Shown piece by piece: positions 11,587 through 23,526 of a stretch of DNA of 64,000 bases (the first letter of the stretch is position 1; each line of letters starts with the position of its first letter). Location: positions 372,001-436,000 of the forward strand of contig JABYQS010000009.1 in the NCBI GenBank assembly GCA_022592435.1, read 5' to 3'. Source of the stretch: Cerioporus squamosus. Its lineage: Eukaryota > Basidiomycota > Agaricomycetes > Polyporales > Polyporaceae. Under the pieces are notes generated by a model, which saw nothing but the letters and a program-made list of their open reading frames with translations, was not told where the DNA came from and did not search any database. Position numbers and translations under genes: made by a program.

Positions 11587-12167
11587 ACTGGATAGCCTGG
11601 GGCTGCTTGATGGATGTGGAGAGATATGGGCCCGATGACCTTGAGAGTATGGACCTGGACACGGACCCTGGAACGGGCAACGGATGCTGTTTGGCGTGGG
11701 GTGGATGTGTAGATGATGGCATGTTCGCAAGTCGTCGAGACATGCGACCGCACTCAATAGATGTAGATGTGTGTATACAGGTACTTTCGGTCCATGCAGA
11801 TGCAGATGCGGTCATGAGGAACGTAGGTATGCACATGCATAGGGGAGAAGAAGCTACGGAAGAGACGTAGCTGAAGCTATAACACGAAGAAAACCTGGAA
11901 AACACGACGAAAACTAGGACGATGTGCTACATAATATACAAGATGTTACTTCGCAGCAAGACGCGAACGCCGCTGCAAGGGGAGATCATTACGGCACACG
12001 CAGGTGTGGTATAATTCTACACGAACATCGTCCATCGCATCTATACACACCGTACAGAACTCCCGCATCTCACCCTCACCAGTAGGGGCTCTGCAACCCT
12101 CAACCTCCTTCATCATTCATCGTCCGCTCATTACTCATGATCATGACGGCTTAAGCGAGTGTAGGTG
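11587..12167. other. Convergent intergenic region
   Basis: 3' ends of the FAD protein (+) and the antiporter (-) face each other. There are AT-richer stretches but no gene. Confidence 0.4.
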
Positions 12168-15100
12168 CTAGTGCTTCGCCTCCGGGCCCGGCAGGCTGAA
12201 CCGCACCTGGCTCCTCGGCGAGTCGTCGTCCTCCTGCTGATCCGTCTCCGTCTGGCTCTGGCTGTTGCTCTCCTCGGAGTTGATCAGCGGCGTCCCCGTA
12301 TCCGGTGTATGCGGCGTGGTCGGCGAACGCGGCGACGTGGGCGACGTTGGCGACACCACCCTCGACAGGTCATCTGCGAATCGCACCGACCGCGCCGGGG
12401 ACATCTCGCGACTCGGCGCCGCCGACCGGATCGAGTCGATGCGTCTATGCGTCGGGCGGACATGTGCCGGCGTGTGCGTCCCCGAGCCCGATGGCGTCGA
12501 GGTGCGCATCGCCGAGGTACGTCCTCGCCGCTCGTCCTGCTCGGGCTCCGCGGGCGTTTGCGCCCCAGACGCATTCCGACTCTCGCCATCGCCATCGTCG
12601 GTATCGTTCAGATTCACAGTCGGCCGGCGCGCCCTGAAGTTGTCTTCGCTCTGCGAGTGGTGGAGGATCGACTTTGGGCGCTGCCCGAGCACGCCGCGGC
12701 GGATGGAGATGCGTTTGCGCGAGCCCTTGGGGCTCTTGTGTTTCGGCGACTTTCCGCGCGCCTTGCCTTCTCGCTCCGCACCCGAGCCCGAGCCCGAGGG
12801 CTCACCCGCGCTCTGGTCTGACATCCAGCCCTCGTCCTCCTCGTCCTGCCCTCTCTCCTTTCTCTGCTTCTTCCTGGAGTTCGACGGTGAGGTCTGCGGG
12901 CTCAGCGCATGCATAGCAGCATGCTCGATTTCATGTGCTTCCTTCTTGATCCCCTGCTCCGCCTGGCCGAGGGCATTCTCCACCTCTTCTGGGGCATGTC
13001 GCAACTTGTGGCGAATATCGCCCACAACGCGGTGGGACGCCTCCCCTGCGACCTGTAGCCTGTGCGTCGTTGTCTCGGATGGACCATAGACGTTCCGCTG
13101 CACCTCCACCTCGACCTAAAGTTGGCGCACACAGTGATCAGCGGTAGCTCTTCTCCGTAGACACGCAGACACGGAGTACGCAATACTTACCTCATCGCCC
13201 GGTCCTGCGCGGCGTTCGATTACATTGTGCGGGCCCTCCTTCCATTCCGCCAGGATTTCCGTCCCATCTGGTGGGTTCCCACCCTTGGTCTCCCCTATCT
13301 CGCGTGGGTCATGCTCCCTGTCCTCCTCGCGCTTCTCCTCCTGCGAGGACGTCGGCTCGACGGGGGTAACGCTGCCCTCGGCATGCCCGTTCTGGTCGCG
13401 GTTGATGACGATCTCCTCTCCGGGCTGCACATGTCTGATCTGCTGCGTCCACTCGGGCAATATTGAGCGCCTCCGCGAGCCGAACGTGCCAAAGGTGTCG
13501 TGCCGGGACCACGTCCGCGAGACCGAGTGCACGCGTCGGCCGAACGTGAAGAATGGGATTGACAGCCCGTGCACTGCGATAGAGACGAGCACCATGAACG
13601 CGACGATGGGCTGGATCGACGCCGCGAGCAGCTGTACCTGCCCCTCTGGCGGGCTCTCAGGCTCTGGCAGCTGTTCGGCGGCGAGGGTGGAGATGAAGAC
13701 AGCACCTGATCAGAAGGGGGACCGTATCAGTACTCCAGTCGCTCTCTATAGAACGCCTACTGAGACCGCATGAAACGCACCGATACCCATAGGACCGAAG
13801 TGTCCGCTGAAGACGGCCTCACGGAAGGTCTTGATGTCGGGAATCCACTTGTACAGCGCAATGACCACGGGGAGCCGCCGGAGAACCATGACAAGGATGC
13901 TGACGACGATCAAGCGCCACACGGAGAGAGTGAGGTCTGCATTGGCAAAGTCGCTGAACGGCATCCATGCGCCGACGAAGACGAAAGCCGCTATGTTGAA
14001 CAGCAAATCAATGACGGACGAGAATACGGACTCCTCGGTCTGCTTGTTGAAGAACCCGTCCCATGCGAAGGCCGTCCCGCACGAGAACGCGGCGAGCAAG
14101 TCGTCTGAGCCCAGCAGAGTCGTTGCACCGATAGTCAGCATGGCCAGTGAGACATACTGCGCGACGTAAGACTGCCGGTCAATGAGGTCCTTCCGCTCGC
14201 AGAACTTCATGAGGTGCCGGAACCCAAAGCCCAGGAGCGCGCCGAAGACGATGCCCATGATCACCTGGTCTGTAAGGTACGTTCGGAAAATCGGAACGTT
14301 GTCCGAGGGTTAGCGTCAAGGCAAAGTTTAGCGGGGAAATGACGTACAGAGCCAAAGGAGGAGGAACCAGTCGGAGATTGCTCTTCCAGTCGACGGGTCT
14401 ATCGTTAGATAGAGGGCGATGAAGAGGAAGGGGAAGGCCGCGCCATCGTTGCAGCCACTCTCTGCTGCTAGGAGGTGCCGCAGATGAGCTGGGACGTGCT
14501 TGTCAGCATATTTTCCGCCGACGACGGCGGCGGCGAGGATAGGATCGGTTGGGGTAAGACAGGCGGCAACAACGAGGGAGGATAGGAAGTTGAGCCCAGG
14601 AATGAGGGCATAAATAAGCGCTCCGGAGACGAACCAGCCCTGCAAAGCAAGTCGCGTTAGCGGATTGCTGTCTCGGGAATAGCGAAGACAAACCCATGTC
14701 ATGACGGGGCCGAGAAGGAAGAGCAGACTCTTCCAGTGTCGCTGCATGTATGCTTTCGGTAGTTCGACGCCTATAGCGAAGACTCCGATGGCAAGCACGA
14801 CGCGTGTAACTTCGAGTGTGACGGTGTTCGTTACTGCACTATCGCCGCCTCCCCAACCCCTGGGATCGAATATGTTGGCACCATATGGTCCTGAAAACGT
14901 CAGCGCGCATTCAACAAATGCCAAGAGATACTGCCAGATAGAACCGGGTTTCGACATCGACTGCACGCGCACCCTCCGGCGCCGTCGCGGACGGCGAGCA
15001 TTTTTGAGGTGCGCAGTCACGTAACGTTGCCGAAACCCTCCGACTCCGCGCGTCGGCCGCGGACCCAACCATCTTCGGCAGCATGCAATGGAACGCTGCT

Positions 15101-15436
15101 CACCTATGACCACACCGAACACGAACGCCCAGATAGCTTCTCCAATGTACAACTGCGCGCGCTTCAGAACAAAGAACAGGTCGGACGAAAATGACAACAT
15201 ACTTTTTCACGGATGAAGAGGGAAAACATCCCGAACTGAGGGTATGCATGAGACGATGTCGTTCCAAGGCTGACCGGACAGAGGGTACTCACCAAGACTA
15301 CGAAGCCGCCGAGGACTGCATAGATAATGTGCGGGATGGACACCTCAAACTGCAGCAGCGCGTGAGCATGCTTGGAAGGCTTGGGGAAGTGGGGATAGCG
15401 GGGCAATGGAAGGAGACGCACCGGATAGAATCTCAT
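12168..15436 (-). CDS. nha1: Plasma-membrane Na+(K+)/H+ antiporter, Nha1/Sod2 family
   Basis: Exports Na+, Li+ or K+ in exchange for protons at the plasma membrane, giving salt tolerance and pH/K+ balance. The start is a 15-nt first exon (MRFYP, 15436-15422) joined over a 72-nt intron to the family's conserved FEVSIPH. This is followed by YAVLGGFVVL, GEAIWAFVFGVVIGP, the transport-site motifs CLTPTDPILAAAVVGG and AAESGCNDGAAFPFLF, and FSGHFGPMGIGAVFIS, covering about 12 membrane segments. A long hydrophilic cytosolic tail (about 400 residues, last exon 13109-12168) is rich in Ser/Pro/acidic stretches, as in fungal Nha1. It includes RSVRFADDL, which fits the RVxF PP1-docking pattern. The tail encodes many predicted phospho-sites. 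Family assignment is firm; ion preference is not readable from sequence. Confidence 0.9.
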
Positions 15437-17648
15437 GGCGGTGGTCGCAGAATATCTCGCGTCTCAAGTGAACTTCCGGCGTTTGCAGTCGCTCTCCAGC
15501 TTGGCGCGACGAGGAACAAAGGAAGGCCAGGTCGTAGGAAGGGTCGTTCGGGTCGTGCTCGTGAGGACGTCGTCGCGGAGGGCGGCGGGGATGGGTGGAG
15601 ACGATAACGGGGTACGGTGAGCTTCGGTGCTGAACATAAGCCCCCTCGAATGCCGAGCGGCGCGGGATGCCCAGCCGATCGTCCCAAGTGGGGAGCCGAG
15701 ACCAGACGACGGAGTGCAGTTCCTGCTCGGCGTTCGTGGCAGAGATCCGTCGCTGGCTTGGACCTACAGACTCGCAGCTCGCAGTCGCAGACACGTACGG
15801 AGAGCACGACGCGGGACACGGTTATATGCACGGCGACAGGCAGCGGCTTTATGCCCTCACGCGCTGGGCCCGCAGGCGCTCCGGCGGTTTCGTCAGGGTC
15901 TGTCCAATCACGCGACAGGAAGGTGCGACCCACGAGGCTGACCAGATCCACAGATCCCCCGTCCCACAACGCCCGCGCCTGTTCTCGGCTGTTCTCTCTG
16001 CGCTGGCCACACACCCGCGAGGAATGCATTCCCCTGCGCCGTCCACCGAGTTCGCTGCTGGCAACGAGACAGCTCGTGCTCGCCGTCCCGCGCAATGTGC
16101 GGCGCCCCGCCCACGACAGCCGCATTCCATGGGAACCGAAGCTGACAGCCGCCTCCTACAAGGATCACACGCCAAACACGCGTCCGCTCGCAAACCTGAA
16201 CCGTGCTCGGGGCCCCGCCGTCCGCGCGACATGATTGGGCATCGCCAGCGTGTGGTTCGCGTTGTGGGAATGCCTGGGCATCCGCGCGTCTCTGGTGAGC
16301 GACCCCTGCGACACCTTGGCCCCATTGACTCCCGGGTCTAACATCCTGACAGGTCATCTGCGTCGCTTGCAGCAGCTCAGGGTTCGGTCTTCACGATATT
16401 CGCCCGTGCACACGTCTTCGGGGACACAGAGGGGTAAGTACAGGGCACGGCCTGTGTATTGAACGTCCGGAGAGCATCGCTGCGGAACGCATCCGAGTCG
16501 TCCTGCACTGACCTGCACCCATTCGGTGCCGTAATGAAACCACCTCTGTCAACATGAGGTCCCTGCAAGGAGCTACGGTGCGCTCTTTATCTCTTGCCCG
16601 GCGGCTCGCTTACAAACGTTCTTCTCTTTTTAGGTCCTTCCTCTAGGAACCCTTGACAGGCTCGCGCACGAGTTGGTCTACCGAAGCGGTCGTAAATATA
16701 CCATCCGACGTCGTGCTGATGTCTTGCAATTGACTTCCACACGAGGAGCAGACACGCAGCGTCTCCAGGAACGGACACGGCCCTGCCGCTCTAGCAAGTC
16801 GTAATCGAGACCGAAGCTTCATATCAGACACGCCGGAAATACCTGCTGGCGATAATCGTCGGTAAGCCAACGGGCTCCTCCATCCTCACCGCACCTCATG
16901 AAGCCATTCCGCTCGCCCCCAGCCTTCGTTTTCACCCTCTCTATGGTCGTGTGCCACTTAGCGTTCCGCAGCCACACAGATCAAGCAAACGAACAGTCAA
17001 TCACGAATGACGTCCCGAGCCCACGAGAAGCCGGCCGCGCTCTTATTGCCACTCGTCCGCGGACATAACGTCGTCGAGCTCAATCTCGGTCATTCACCCA
17101 GATCGCTCGACGGCTTCCGGAAGACGGTCTGAATGCGCGCGAAGGTCGATACATGCCTCTTCGAGGCTGCCCTGGCCTGCGTGTCGCGACGCACCTCTCC
17201 CCGGTGGCCTTCCCTTTCAGGCAACGATCCCCACCGGTTGGCTGACATTGCGCTGCGCCCCGAGCAGCGCTGGAGCTTCTAGCTTGGCGACCGATCTGAG
17301 AGCTCTATGTTCGCAGGAAATGGAGAAGAGAAGCGAGGAGCATCGATTACCTCAGGTTAGAGGACAACCGTCACGGCGCCACCCCCGCGGCGTTCACTTC
17401 TGTAAGCCTCGTCTCCGAGCTCGATTGCCGCATCTCGGAGTTCTATTTCTACAGCACAGTCCCACTTTGGTGAACTGCGCCATGGGAGCATCTGGCGTTC
17501 TTCGCAGAGCTTCCAGGTATGGGTTTATTATCGCCGCTTCTGCTTGACACCATACTGAAAGCGGTCCTCGAAGGTCCAGGACCTACCCGCATAGGGCGCC
17601 ATCTCACGACAGGTGCCATAAGTGGCTCTCTGAATACTGCGTTGGTTC
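15437..17648. other. Antiporter upstream region and unassigned DNA
   Basis: 15437-16400 is GC-rich with overlapping random open frames on both strands and no family match; it is probably leader and promoter of the antiporter. Around 17050-17530 (+) there are protein-like bits (for example PLVRGHNVVELNLGHSP, and SELDCRISEFYFYSTVPLW followed by a stop) that may be a decayed leucine-rich-repeat gene. I could not build a model. Confidence 0.35.
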
Positions 17649-17960
17649 TCAGGTGGTTCTACCACGGGGCGGATATACCTTCGCGCCACAGCGCCAGCAA
17701 CGCACCTCGCTGTCGGAGCTATGAACTGCATGTGAGCAATGAATACATAGATCTGAGGACATGATCAACCCGAACTGATACGTAAGAGGCAGATGAGACC
17801 GCAGGGGAAGCATAGATTCTGCATACCGACCATCTCTGGCTGGACTCTGGAGTACCTCGTCGCCTGTGTTGCTAACATTCACACTGGCAGAACATCGCAC
17901 AGCATTCCAGCTGGACACCCGATGGGGTATGTAAAGGACTCAGGCCCTATGCATTCCGCC
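17649..17960 (-). pseudogene. Relic of a BRI3-like small membrane protein gene
   Basis: The DNA at about 17790-17815 matches the second exon of the neighbouring copies (encoding the CFPCGLIC segment). Where the other copies have a GT donor after CTCTT, this copy reads AC. The upstream half of the exon has drifted and no longer encodes the NHDVTKKYG segment in frame. The last exon still encodes RCWRCGAKV. It is best read as a decayed fifth member of the array. Confidence 0.55.
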
Positions 17961-18126
17961 CATCAGGTACGGTTCTGTTCACTGAGGCTCTCATCTTGCG
18001 TTGAAAGTCAATTGCGAGAATTAGATAGAGGCAATATGGTACAACTGATACAACCAGGAACCCAGAAGAACCTGGAGAACGACGAACTCTCATTGGAGAA
18101 AGGAGCACTTCCCACTAGAACCCCGC

Positions 18127-18462
18127 TCAGGCCTGCTCGACCTTCACCCCACAACGCACGCATCGCTTCTCGACGTCGGAGCTAAGAGCCACATGTGAGC
18201 GATCAGTATACCTGTTACGATATCATTCAACTGATACGCACAAGAGGCAGATGAGGCCACAGGGGAAGCATACGACAGCCATGATGATGCCGAAAACGCC
18301 GTATTTCTTCGTCACGTCGTGGTTGCCTGCGGCGCACTGGCTCATGACTGCACCGTCCGACGTCGAGAGAGAGATGGTGAGCACCTCGAAAAGCAACTGT
18401 GCGCGGGGAGCGAGGGAACTTGAACAGTACTCACGGTTTTCCTGGTACGTCTTGCCGTCCAT
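18127..18462 (-). CDS. Short BRI3-like Cys-rich membrane protein, copy 2
   Basis: Three exons (18462-18435, 18347-18242, 18181-18127) give 62 residues. Order: a short cytosolic start MDGKTYQEN, a conserved AGNHDVTKKYG segment, one hydrophobic hairpin-like stretch (FGIIMAVVCFPCGLICLF) and a C-terminal zinc-ribbon half, EKRCVRCGVKV. The C-terminal layout matches animal brain protein I3 (hydrophobic segment with Cys, then CPNCG). That family acts at endolysosomal membranes, but the fungal role is unknown. It lacks the Pro/Gln-rich head of the long member at 23527-24161. All junctions are GT-AG and in phase. The copy at 20407-20716 is its closest relative and shares its promoter block. Confidence 0.72.
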
Positions 18463-18600
18463 TTTGAAGTTAACTCGGAAGGAGTGGTGACGATGAGATA
18501 GGTTATGAAGCCCGCGCTGGACAGAGGTTGCAGACTTGCGAAGGGGAAGACGTGAGAGGGGGGGGGTGTAAGTGACGAGATATTGCCATAAAGCTTCGGT

Positions 18601-18695
18601 ACGCCCATCCTTATATCCGTTCGACTCGTAGGAACTGGACCTCTCCAAGTCAAGCTACGACCACACTGGACTCGCCTAGTTGACGGATTGACATA
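18601..18695 (-). promoter_or_regulatory. Conserved promoter block of BRI3-like copy 2
   Basis: This 95-bp block, with a GGATATAAGG TATA-like element on the minus strand, is repeated at 20844-20938 upstream of copy 3 with about ten differences by eye. It is better preserved than the DNA further upstream, which suggests it is the functional core promoter of both copies. Confidence 0.5.
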
Positions 18696-20406
18696 ACTGA
18701 TACACCGCCCGTCGCCTCCATTCGATTGTCCTGTCGCAGTGCGTACTGTGCTGCCGATCATAACGCCGCGCTGGGCCGCATTGTGTCGGCGCATCAGCCG
18801 CCCTGCCCCACCGTTTGTCGTAAATCACCGATGCGGTGTTCCCTCATAGATCTGGGAGCCGTGCTTTGAGCAGTGTATACATCCGACTCTATCCGACTTG
18901 ATGCCTGTGTATGGCACTCCATCGAGGCCACTGCATTGCTTTTGCTCAACCTGTCCATGCTGCGGCTGTGGCGATGAACCCTATGTAAGTAAGTAGTGCC
19001 GCTGCGGGTGTTCGGTTCTCCGGGACGACACTGCCCTCTCACTCGCTCACCTATCCTGCAGCCGCTGAGCACTGTCTCGTCTTCGCCAGTGAACGCAGCC
19101 GTGTCTCATCGTCTCCATCGAGGCTGTCTGCGTCGTCGATGCACCACGCCAACGACCGTGAGTCAAGGTGCGGACGACGTGTGCCTGCCATGCTCTCTTG
19201 GAGATCTCACATAGAGTTTGATAGGGCGTGTAATCTGAACTCAAACTCCCGACCCAGCGCCCGGACCGACTCCGGATGCTCTTGGCGGACTGTTGTGTAC
19301 CGCCTAGTGCAGGCGAGCCAGTTGTAACGGTGTTGCTCTTCTGCAGAGTCAGTGAACCGACGAGGGCGGCTTGCTGATATGTGCTCCACAGTTACATTCG
19401 CCCAGGTGTTACCCGCCAACGGGCGCATGAATTCGACTGACCCGAGACCCCAGCATGCACGTGTCTTGTCCGCTGGCGTGAGCAATGATCCTGAATCGGC
19501 GTGGCAACGCCTATCGGCTCGGACGGCGTCCTCAGTGTAGCGAAAGTGAGTTGTTTCGGGAGTATGTGCCGTTTCTCGCAGAGCCTCCATGGCAAGCGCA
19601 GCTCGGACGTGCGTGGAAATGTTCGAAGGAGCCGGAGGGGTACTATGCCCAGGAGACGGATGGATATGAATGATAGCTGCCGCCTGCGATGCTCAGCGTC
19701 CGGGATGTTGGCACGGTCGAAGAATGCTTCCACCGGTAAGTGTACATTCCGTCGCTTTCATGGGCGCCCTCGCCACCCTCGTTGATGTTGGATGGTACAG
19801 TCATACTATCCCGCTGATATGAAACGGACCTCCTCAAGGTATGCAACGCGGGGACACCGTCGTCGATATTGGACATCAGGACGCGCTCTGGCACTGCGGC
19901 GCTCGAGTCTTCCTATGAAGGTCGCCCGAGGTGCAGTTGTGGCGACAGCCTGTCGTGCCGGTGTTACATTAGTCCTCTCGTAAGGGTACGTCTCCATACT
20001 CGTCGCTGTCCTGGGACATCGCTGAAGAGCATATCTTGTTCTACGCTAGAGAAACCATCGTCTTCGGAAGCTGCGCGTTGCAGCCTGGTGGCTGATACAA
20101 AAGTGCGATCATTCGACGCGCACGTCCTAGTATGGGCCATCAGCAATGCGTTCTCTGCACTCTGATAATCTGCTGCTGAATATCCCTCGTCGACTTGCAT
20201 ACACGGCACGGGCTAAGTCGATGAGTGAGTAGTGATGCATCTGATTCAAAAGGTACTAAGTACTAACTTTGCTCGCTCCGCCTCGATGCGTTATTCATAC
20301 CAATATGAGGATTATATAGATGCAATAGGTACAACCGTACAACCGATACAACCATAAGCCCAGAGGAGAAGGAAATGCGTACGGGAGCAGTTCCAACTCG
20401 AACTCC
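18696..20406. other. Spacer DNA of the BRI3-like array
   Basis: No gene recognised. It contains the upstream part of the duplicated unit and scattered short open frames without family signals. Confidence 0.4.
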
Positions 20407-20716
20407 TCAGACCTTCGCTCCGCAACGCACGCAACGTTTCTCGACGTCAGAGCTAGGAGCGAGATGTGAGTACCGAGTGAATCTGACGACACTTCGAATT
20501 GATACTCACAAGAGGCAGATGAGACCACAAGGGAAGCATACGACGGCCATGATGATACCGAAGATGCCGTATTTCTTCGTCGGGTCGTGTTGGCCCGAGG
20601 CGCACAGGCTCATGACTGGACCGTCGGACGTCAAGGGGTGGCGGTGAGCTACTAGACAGGAAGTGTGCGAGGAAGGAGGAGTGCTCACGGTTTTCCTGGT
20701 AGGTTTTGCCGTCCAT
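20407..20716 (-). CDS. Short BRI3-like Cys-rich membrane protein, copy 3
   Basis: Start at 20716 (MDGKTYQEN), middle exon with MSLCASGQHDPTKKYG and FGIIMAVVCFPCGLICLL, and last exon SDVEKRCVRCGAKV with TGA at 20409-20407. About 60 residues, three exons with the same phases as copy 2. One membrane hairpin with paired Cys, then a CxxC ribbon half. DPTKKYG replaces the DVTKKYG of the other copies. Function unknown; expression is probably driven by the promoter block shared with copy 2. Confidence 0.72.
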
Positions 20717-20843
20717 TGTGCAAGTAAAATGAAGGAGTGATAACGATGAAAGAGGCTCTGAAGTCCGGGCTCGATGGAGGTGGCGGCTGAAGGTCAGACG
20801 TTGAGTGCAGGGGAAGGGAGGAGATATGGTCGTGGATCTGCGG

Positions 20844-20938
20844 TACGCCCATTCTTATATCTGTCCGACTCGTAGGAACTGAGCCTCTCCAAGTCAGGCT
20901 ACGACCACAGTCGACTCGTCTAGTTGACGTATTGACAC
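20844..20938 (-). promoter_or_regulatory. Conserved promoter block of BRI3-like copy 3
   Basis: Counterpart of 18601-18695, with the same TATA-like element and the downstream GACTCGTAGGAACT and CTCTCCAAGTCA words kept. Confidence 0.5.
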
Positions 20939-21844
20939 ATGAGACATGCCGCCTGTCGCTTCCTACCAACTGCCTGTCGCGATACGTACTGTTTTGCTGA
21001 CGACAACGCCGCACTGTCGGCGTTCATCAGCCGCCCGACCACACGTCCCATCGTATATCAACGAACCGGTGTCGCCTTGCCGATCTGAGAGCCCTGGTTT
21101 GTGCAATGCATACAGTCGGTGTATCGCATCTCGACAAGACCGCTGTATTCACTACCCCATAAACTGTCCAACGTCATGCGGTTCCTTGGTACGGCTTTAG
21201 CGCCTTCTCTTCTATCCTGCGGTCACTGACCATCGTTCCTTGTTCTCCGGAAAGCATCCTGTTATTGAAGATTATCATTTCTTATCGTCGCCATCGGGCC
21301 TGTCTGCTTTGCCGATGGCAACACCGACGAACGTGTGTCAAGGTGAGGACGACGACTGTCTGTCGGCCTCTCTCGCATGGGCATGTAAATCAGACTCAAA
21401 AATTCTATCTAATGGCGGGACCGATCGCGGACGCTCTTGGCAGGCGAGTCGGGCGGTAATACTGTCGTGTTTCTGCACAGTGTGTATGAGGGCGGGTGAG
21501 CTCCACAGCTTCTGTTTGACGAGAGAGCTACCCCGTAACCGGCGCAGAGCTTCGATTGTCCCCAGCCTGCAGTGATATCATCCGATCGCGGGAGTAATGG
21601 TTGAGTGTCGCAGCGGATGTCCAGCAACCGCGCCCTGAGTGTAGCGTGAGTCATTTCCTGGACTTCTTGTGCTTACCCTCTTTTGCTAACAACGTGACTT
21701 TCGCACTAGACCTTCTCGTGCTTGCGTCCCATGCGAATGCAAGCAAATCCAGGGCAAATAGGATAACGAGGATGATACAAACACAGAGGTATGTCCCAAG
21801 CGGCACAAACAAATGCGGGTACAAGAAAGGCGTGGAATCCCCAT
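20939..21844. other. Spacer DNA of the BRI3-like array
   Basis: Second copy of the duplicated non-coding unit. No gene recognised. Confidence 0.4.
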
Positions 21845-22145
21845 TCAGACCTTCGCGCCGCAACGCACGCAACGCTTCTCAACGTCCTTGCTGTCGAACA
21901 GTACTTAGTTTTTACCCTATGACAGCGGCGGATACAGTTGAAACTCACAAGAGACAGATCAGACCGCAGGGGAAAAGCAGGATGGCGCAGATGATACCGC
22001 AGACGCCGTACTTCTTCGTCACGTCGTGGTTGCCCGAAGCGCAGAGGTTCATCACTGAAGCATAGGCAAGATAATGAACGATATAGGTCGAACTCAGCGC
22101 AAGGGTGTGGCACTCACGGTTCTGCTCGTAAGCCTTGCCGTTCAT
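21845..22145 (-). CDS. Short BRI3-like Cys-rich membrane protein, copy 4
   Basis: Start at 22145 (MNGKAYEQN), then MNLCASGNHDVTKKYG, VCGIICAILLFPCGLICLF, and the last exon KDVEKRCVRCGAKV ending at 21845. About 60 residues, the same three-exon layout as copies 2 and 3. The hydrophobic segment has more Cys and a different first half, so this copy is older than the copy 2/3 pair. Its upstream DNA does not share the 18601/20844 promoter block. Confidence 0.7.
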
Positions 22146-23526
22146 TTTTGCAGCGGGGATTGACGATGGGGATGTAGGATACAAAAGGGGTGCTCGAGAC
22201 GAGAAGGAGTGCTTAAAGCAGGAGAAGACGTTTGAAGCAAGGCGAAAGGATGCGACTGGAGCGTGAAGGCCTTCAAGAGACGGGATTGAAGTTGAAGGAG
22301 AAGTAGGGATTCTCTCGGTGCGTAGGTGTCGCACTTATACCTCCCAGAGACCCGCCTGTTCACCAAATTTGAGATAGTACTGAAAGACGTACGCCTTGGT
22401 TACAGGCGAGACAGGGGAGTACTTCGCCCTGTGCCTCTCTGGAGAATCCGTACGTACTCGATACGGAGGTCCACATCACAGCGATCTGCACTGGATGCCG
22501 CCGTGGACATATCGAAGTTGAAATAACATGGAGCTCCAGGCCTCATCATCTATGTCGCCCGCACCCAAAGAAATACCGGAGAAGTATGTGAAATGGAGTC
22601 GTGATCGAAGACACGTTTATCGGGCGCGTTGCAACTTGCGACTCGGTCTCATGGGTCTCCTACGACGAGAACAAGGGGTGACCATGGTATGCCTCATTGG
22701 TACGAAAGCTGTATCGAGCGCCCTGAGACTCCTGACTGATTGACCGTAATCTCCAGTATACGACACTCGTCCACCTGTGAAGCACCGATGCTCGACGGGC
22801 TGCACTGCATGGCTATCGGCACCGCAGGCATGAGGTACGAAGCTCTTAGCCTGCCGCGGCCGCCCAACTTCTAACAGGCTTTGATACAGCTCAGGATTTG
22901 AATTGCAACCTTGACACTGATCCGAGGTCCATGATCTGACAGCCCTCGTTCTGACCGCGTGCCACATCCTCAATCGACCACCCTTGTTACGCAGGAGGCT
23001 TCAGGGAGTGCACATGCGATTCCCCACCTCCTGGTCACGCGAGATGGGAAGGCACACGTACAGTGGCAATGGACATTGACTATTGAATGGGCCGGGGCAA
23101 TGGAATGTCCTGTGGGCCTCGAGAGCTCCGTTGTTCCTGCTACCGACTTCGTAACGGCACCGCTACCACTGATAGAGCTAAGTAGATGCCGTAACATGGA
23201 TGCATTTGACATGGTAGCTTCGCGGCGATCACAGCGCCGTATGTCGGCGGCCAGGAGCTCATGTCGGTGCCTTAACTTACGCTCCTGGCCTCGACTTCAA
23301 CATGCTAGAGAACTAGCGACGACATGGCGTTGCAAATGCGCGTAGCAGAAACAAGACGATTTGACTGATTACATCATGGTGTAGACAAGCCAACAGCCTA
23401 GAGTACGCTATCTACAATTTCAACCACACTAGCATCACACAGTCCGATCAAACATATACAACGTGGCTAGTCAGAGGAGGAATCGGCTCGGAACCGCATT
23501 TGCAAAGGAACGAGAATGATGTGCCT
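22146..23526. other. Intergenic within the BRI3-like cluster
   Basis: No gene recognised. 22528-22743 (+) is open but has no start context, homology or splicing to support it. Confidence 0.4.

Larger units (their letters stand above)
18127..21660. repeat. Diverged tandem duplication of about 2.2 kb
   Basis: Gene copy 2 (ATG 18462) and copy 3 (ATG 20716) lie 2,254 bp apart. Matching blocks recur at a similar spacing: coding exons, the 18601/20844 promoter block, a segment near 18990-19080 versus 21190-21240, and one near 19255-19290 versus 21410-21445. The blocks are collinear but the spacer DNA between them has drifted heavily, so the duplication is old. The outer boundaries are approximate. 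Confidence 0.6.

Noticed and set aside
12165..13089. Long plus-strand frames opposite the antiporter tail
   Set aside because: GC-rich low-complexity coding DNA gives long antisense frames; the minus frame encodes the antiporter's tail in phase with its membrane domain.
15433..16341. Several frames over 200 residues upstream of the antiporter
   Set aside because: They overlap on both strands with Arg-rich random composition and no homology or splice signals.
17050..17700. Possible leucine-rich or retro-element relic
   Set aside because: A few protein-like segments but stops in every frame and no family I can name.
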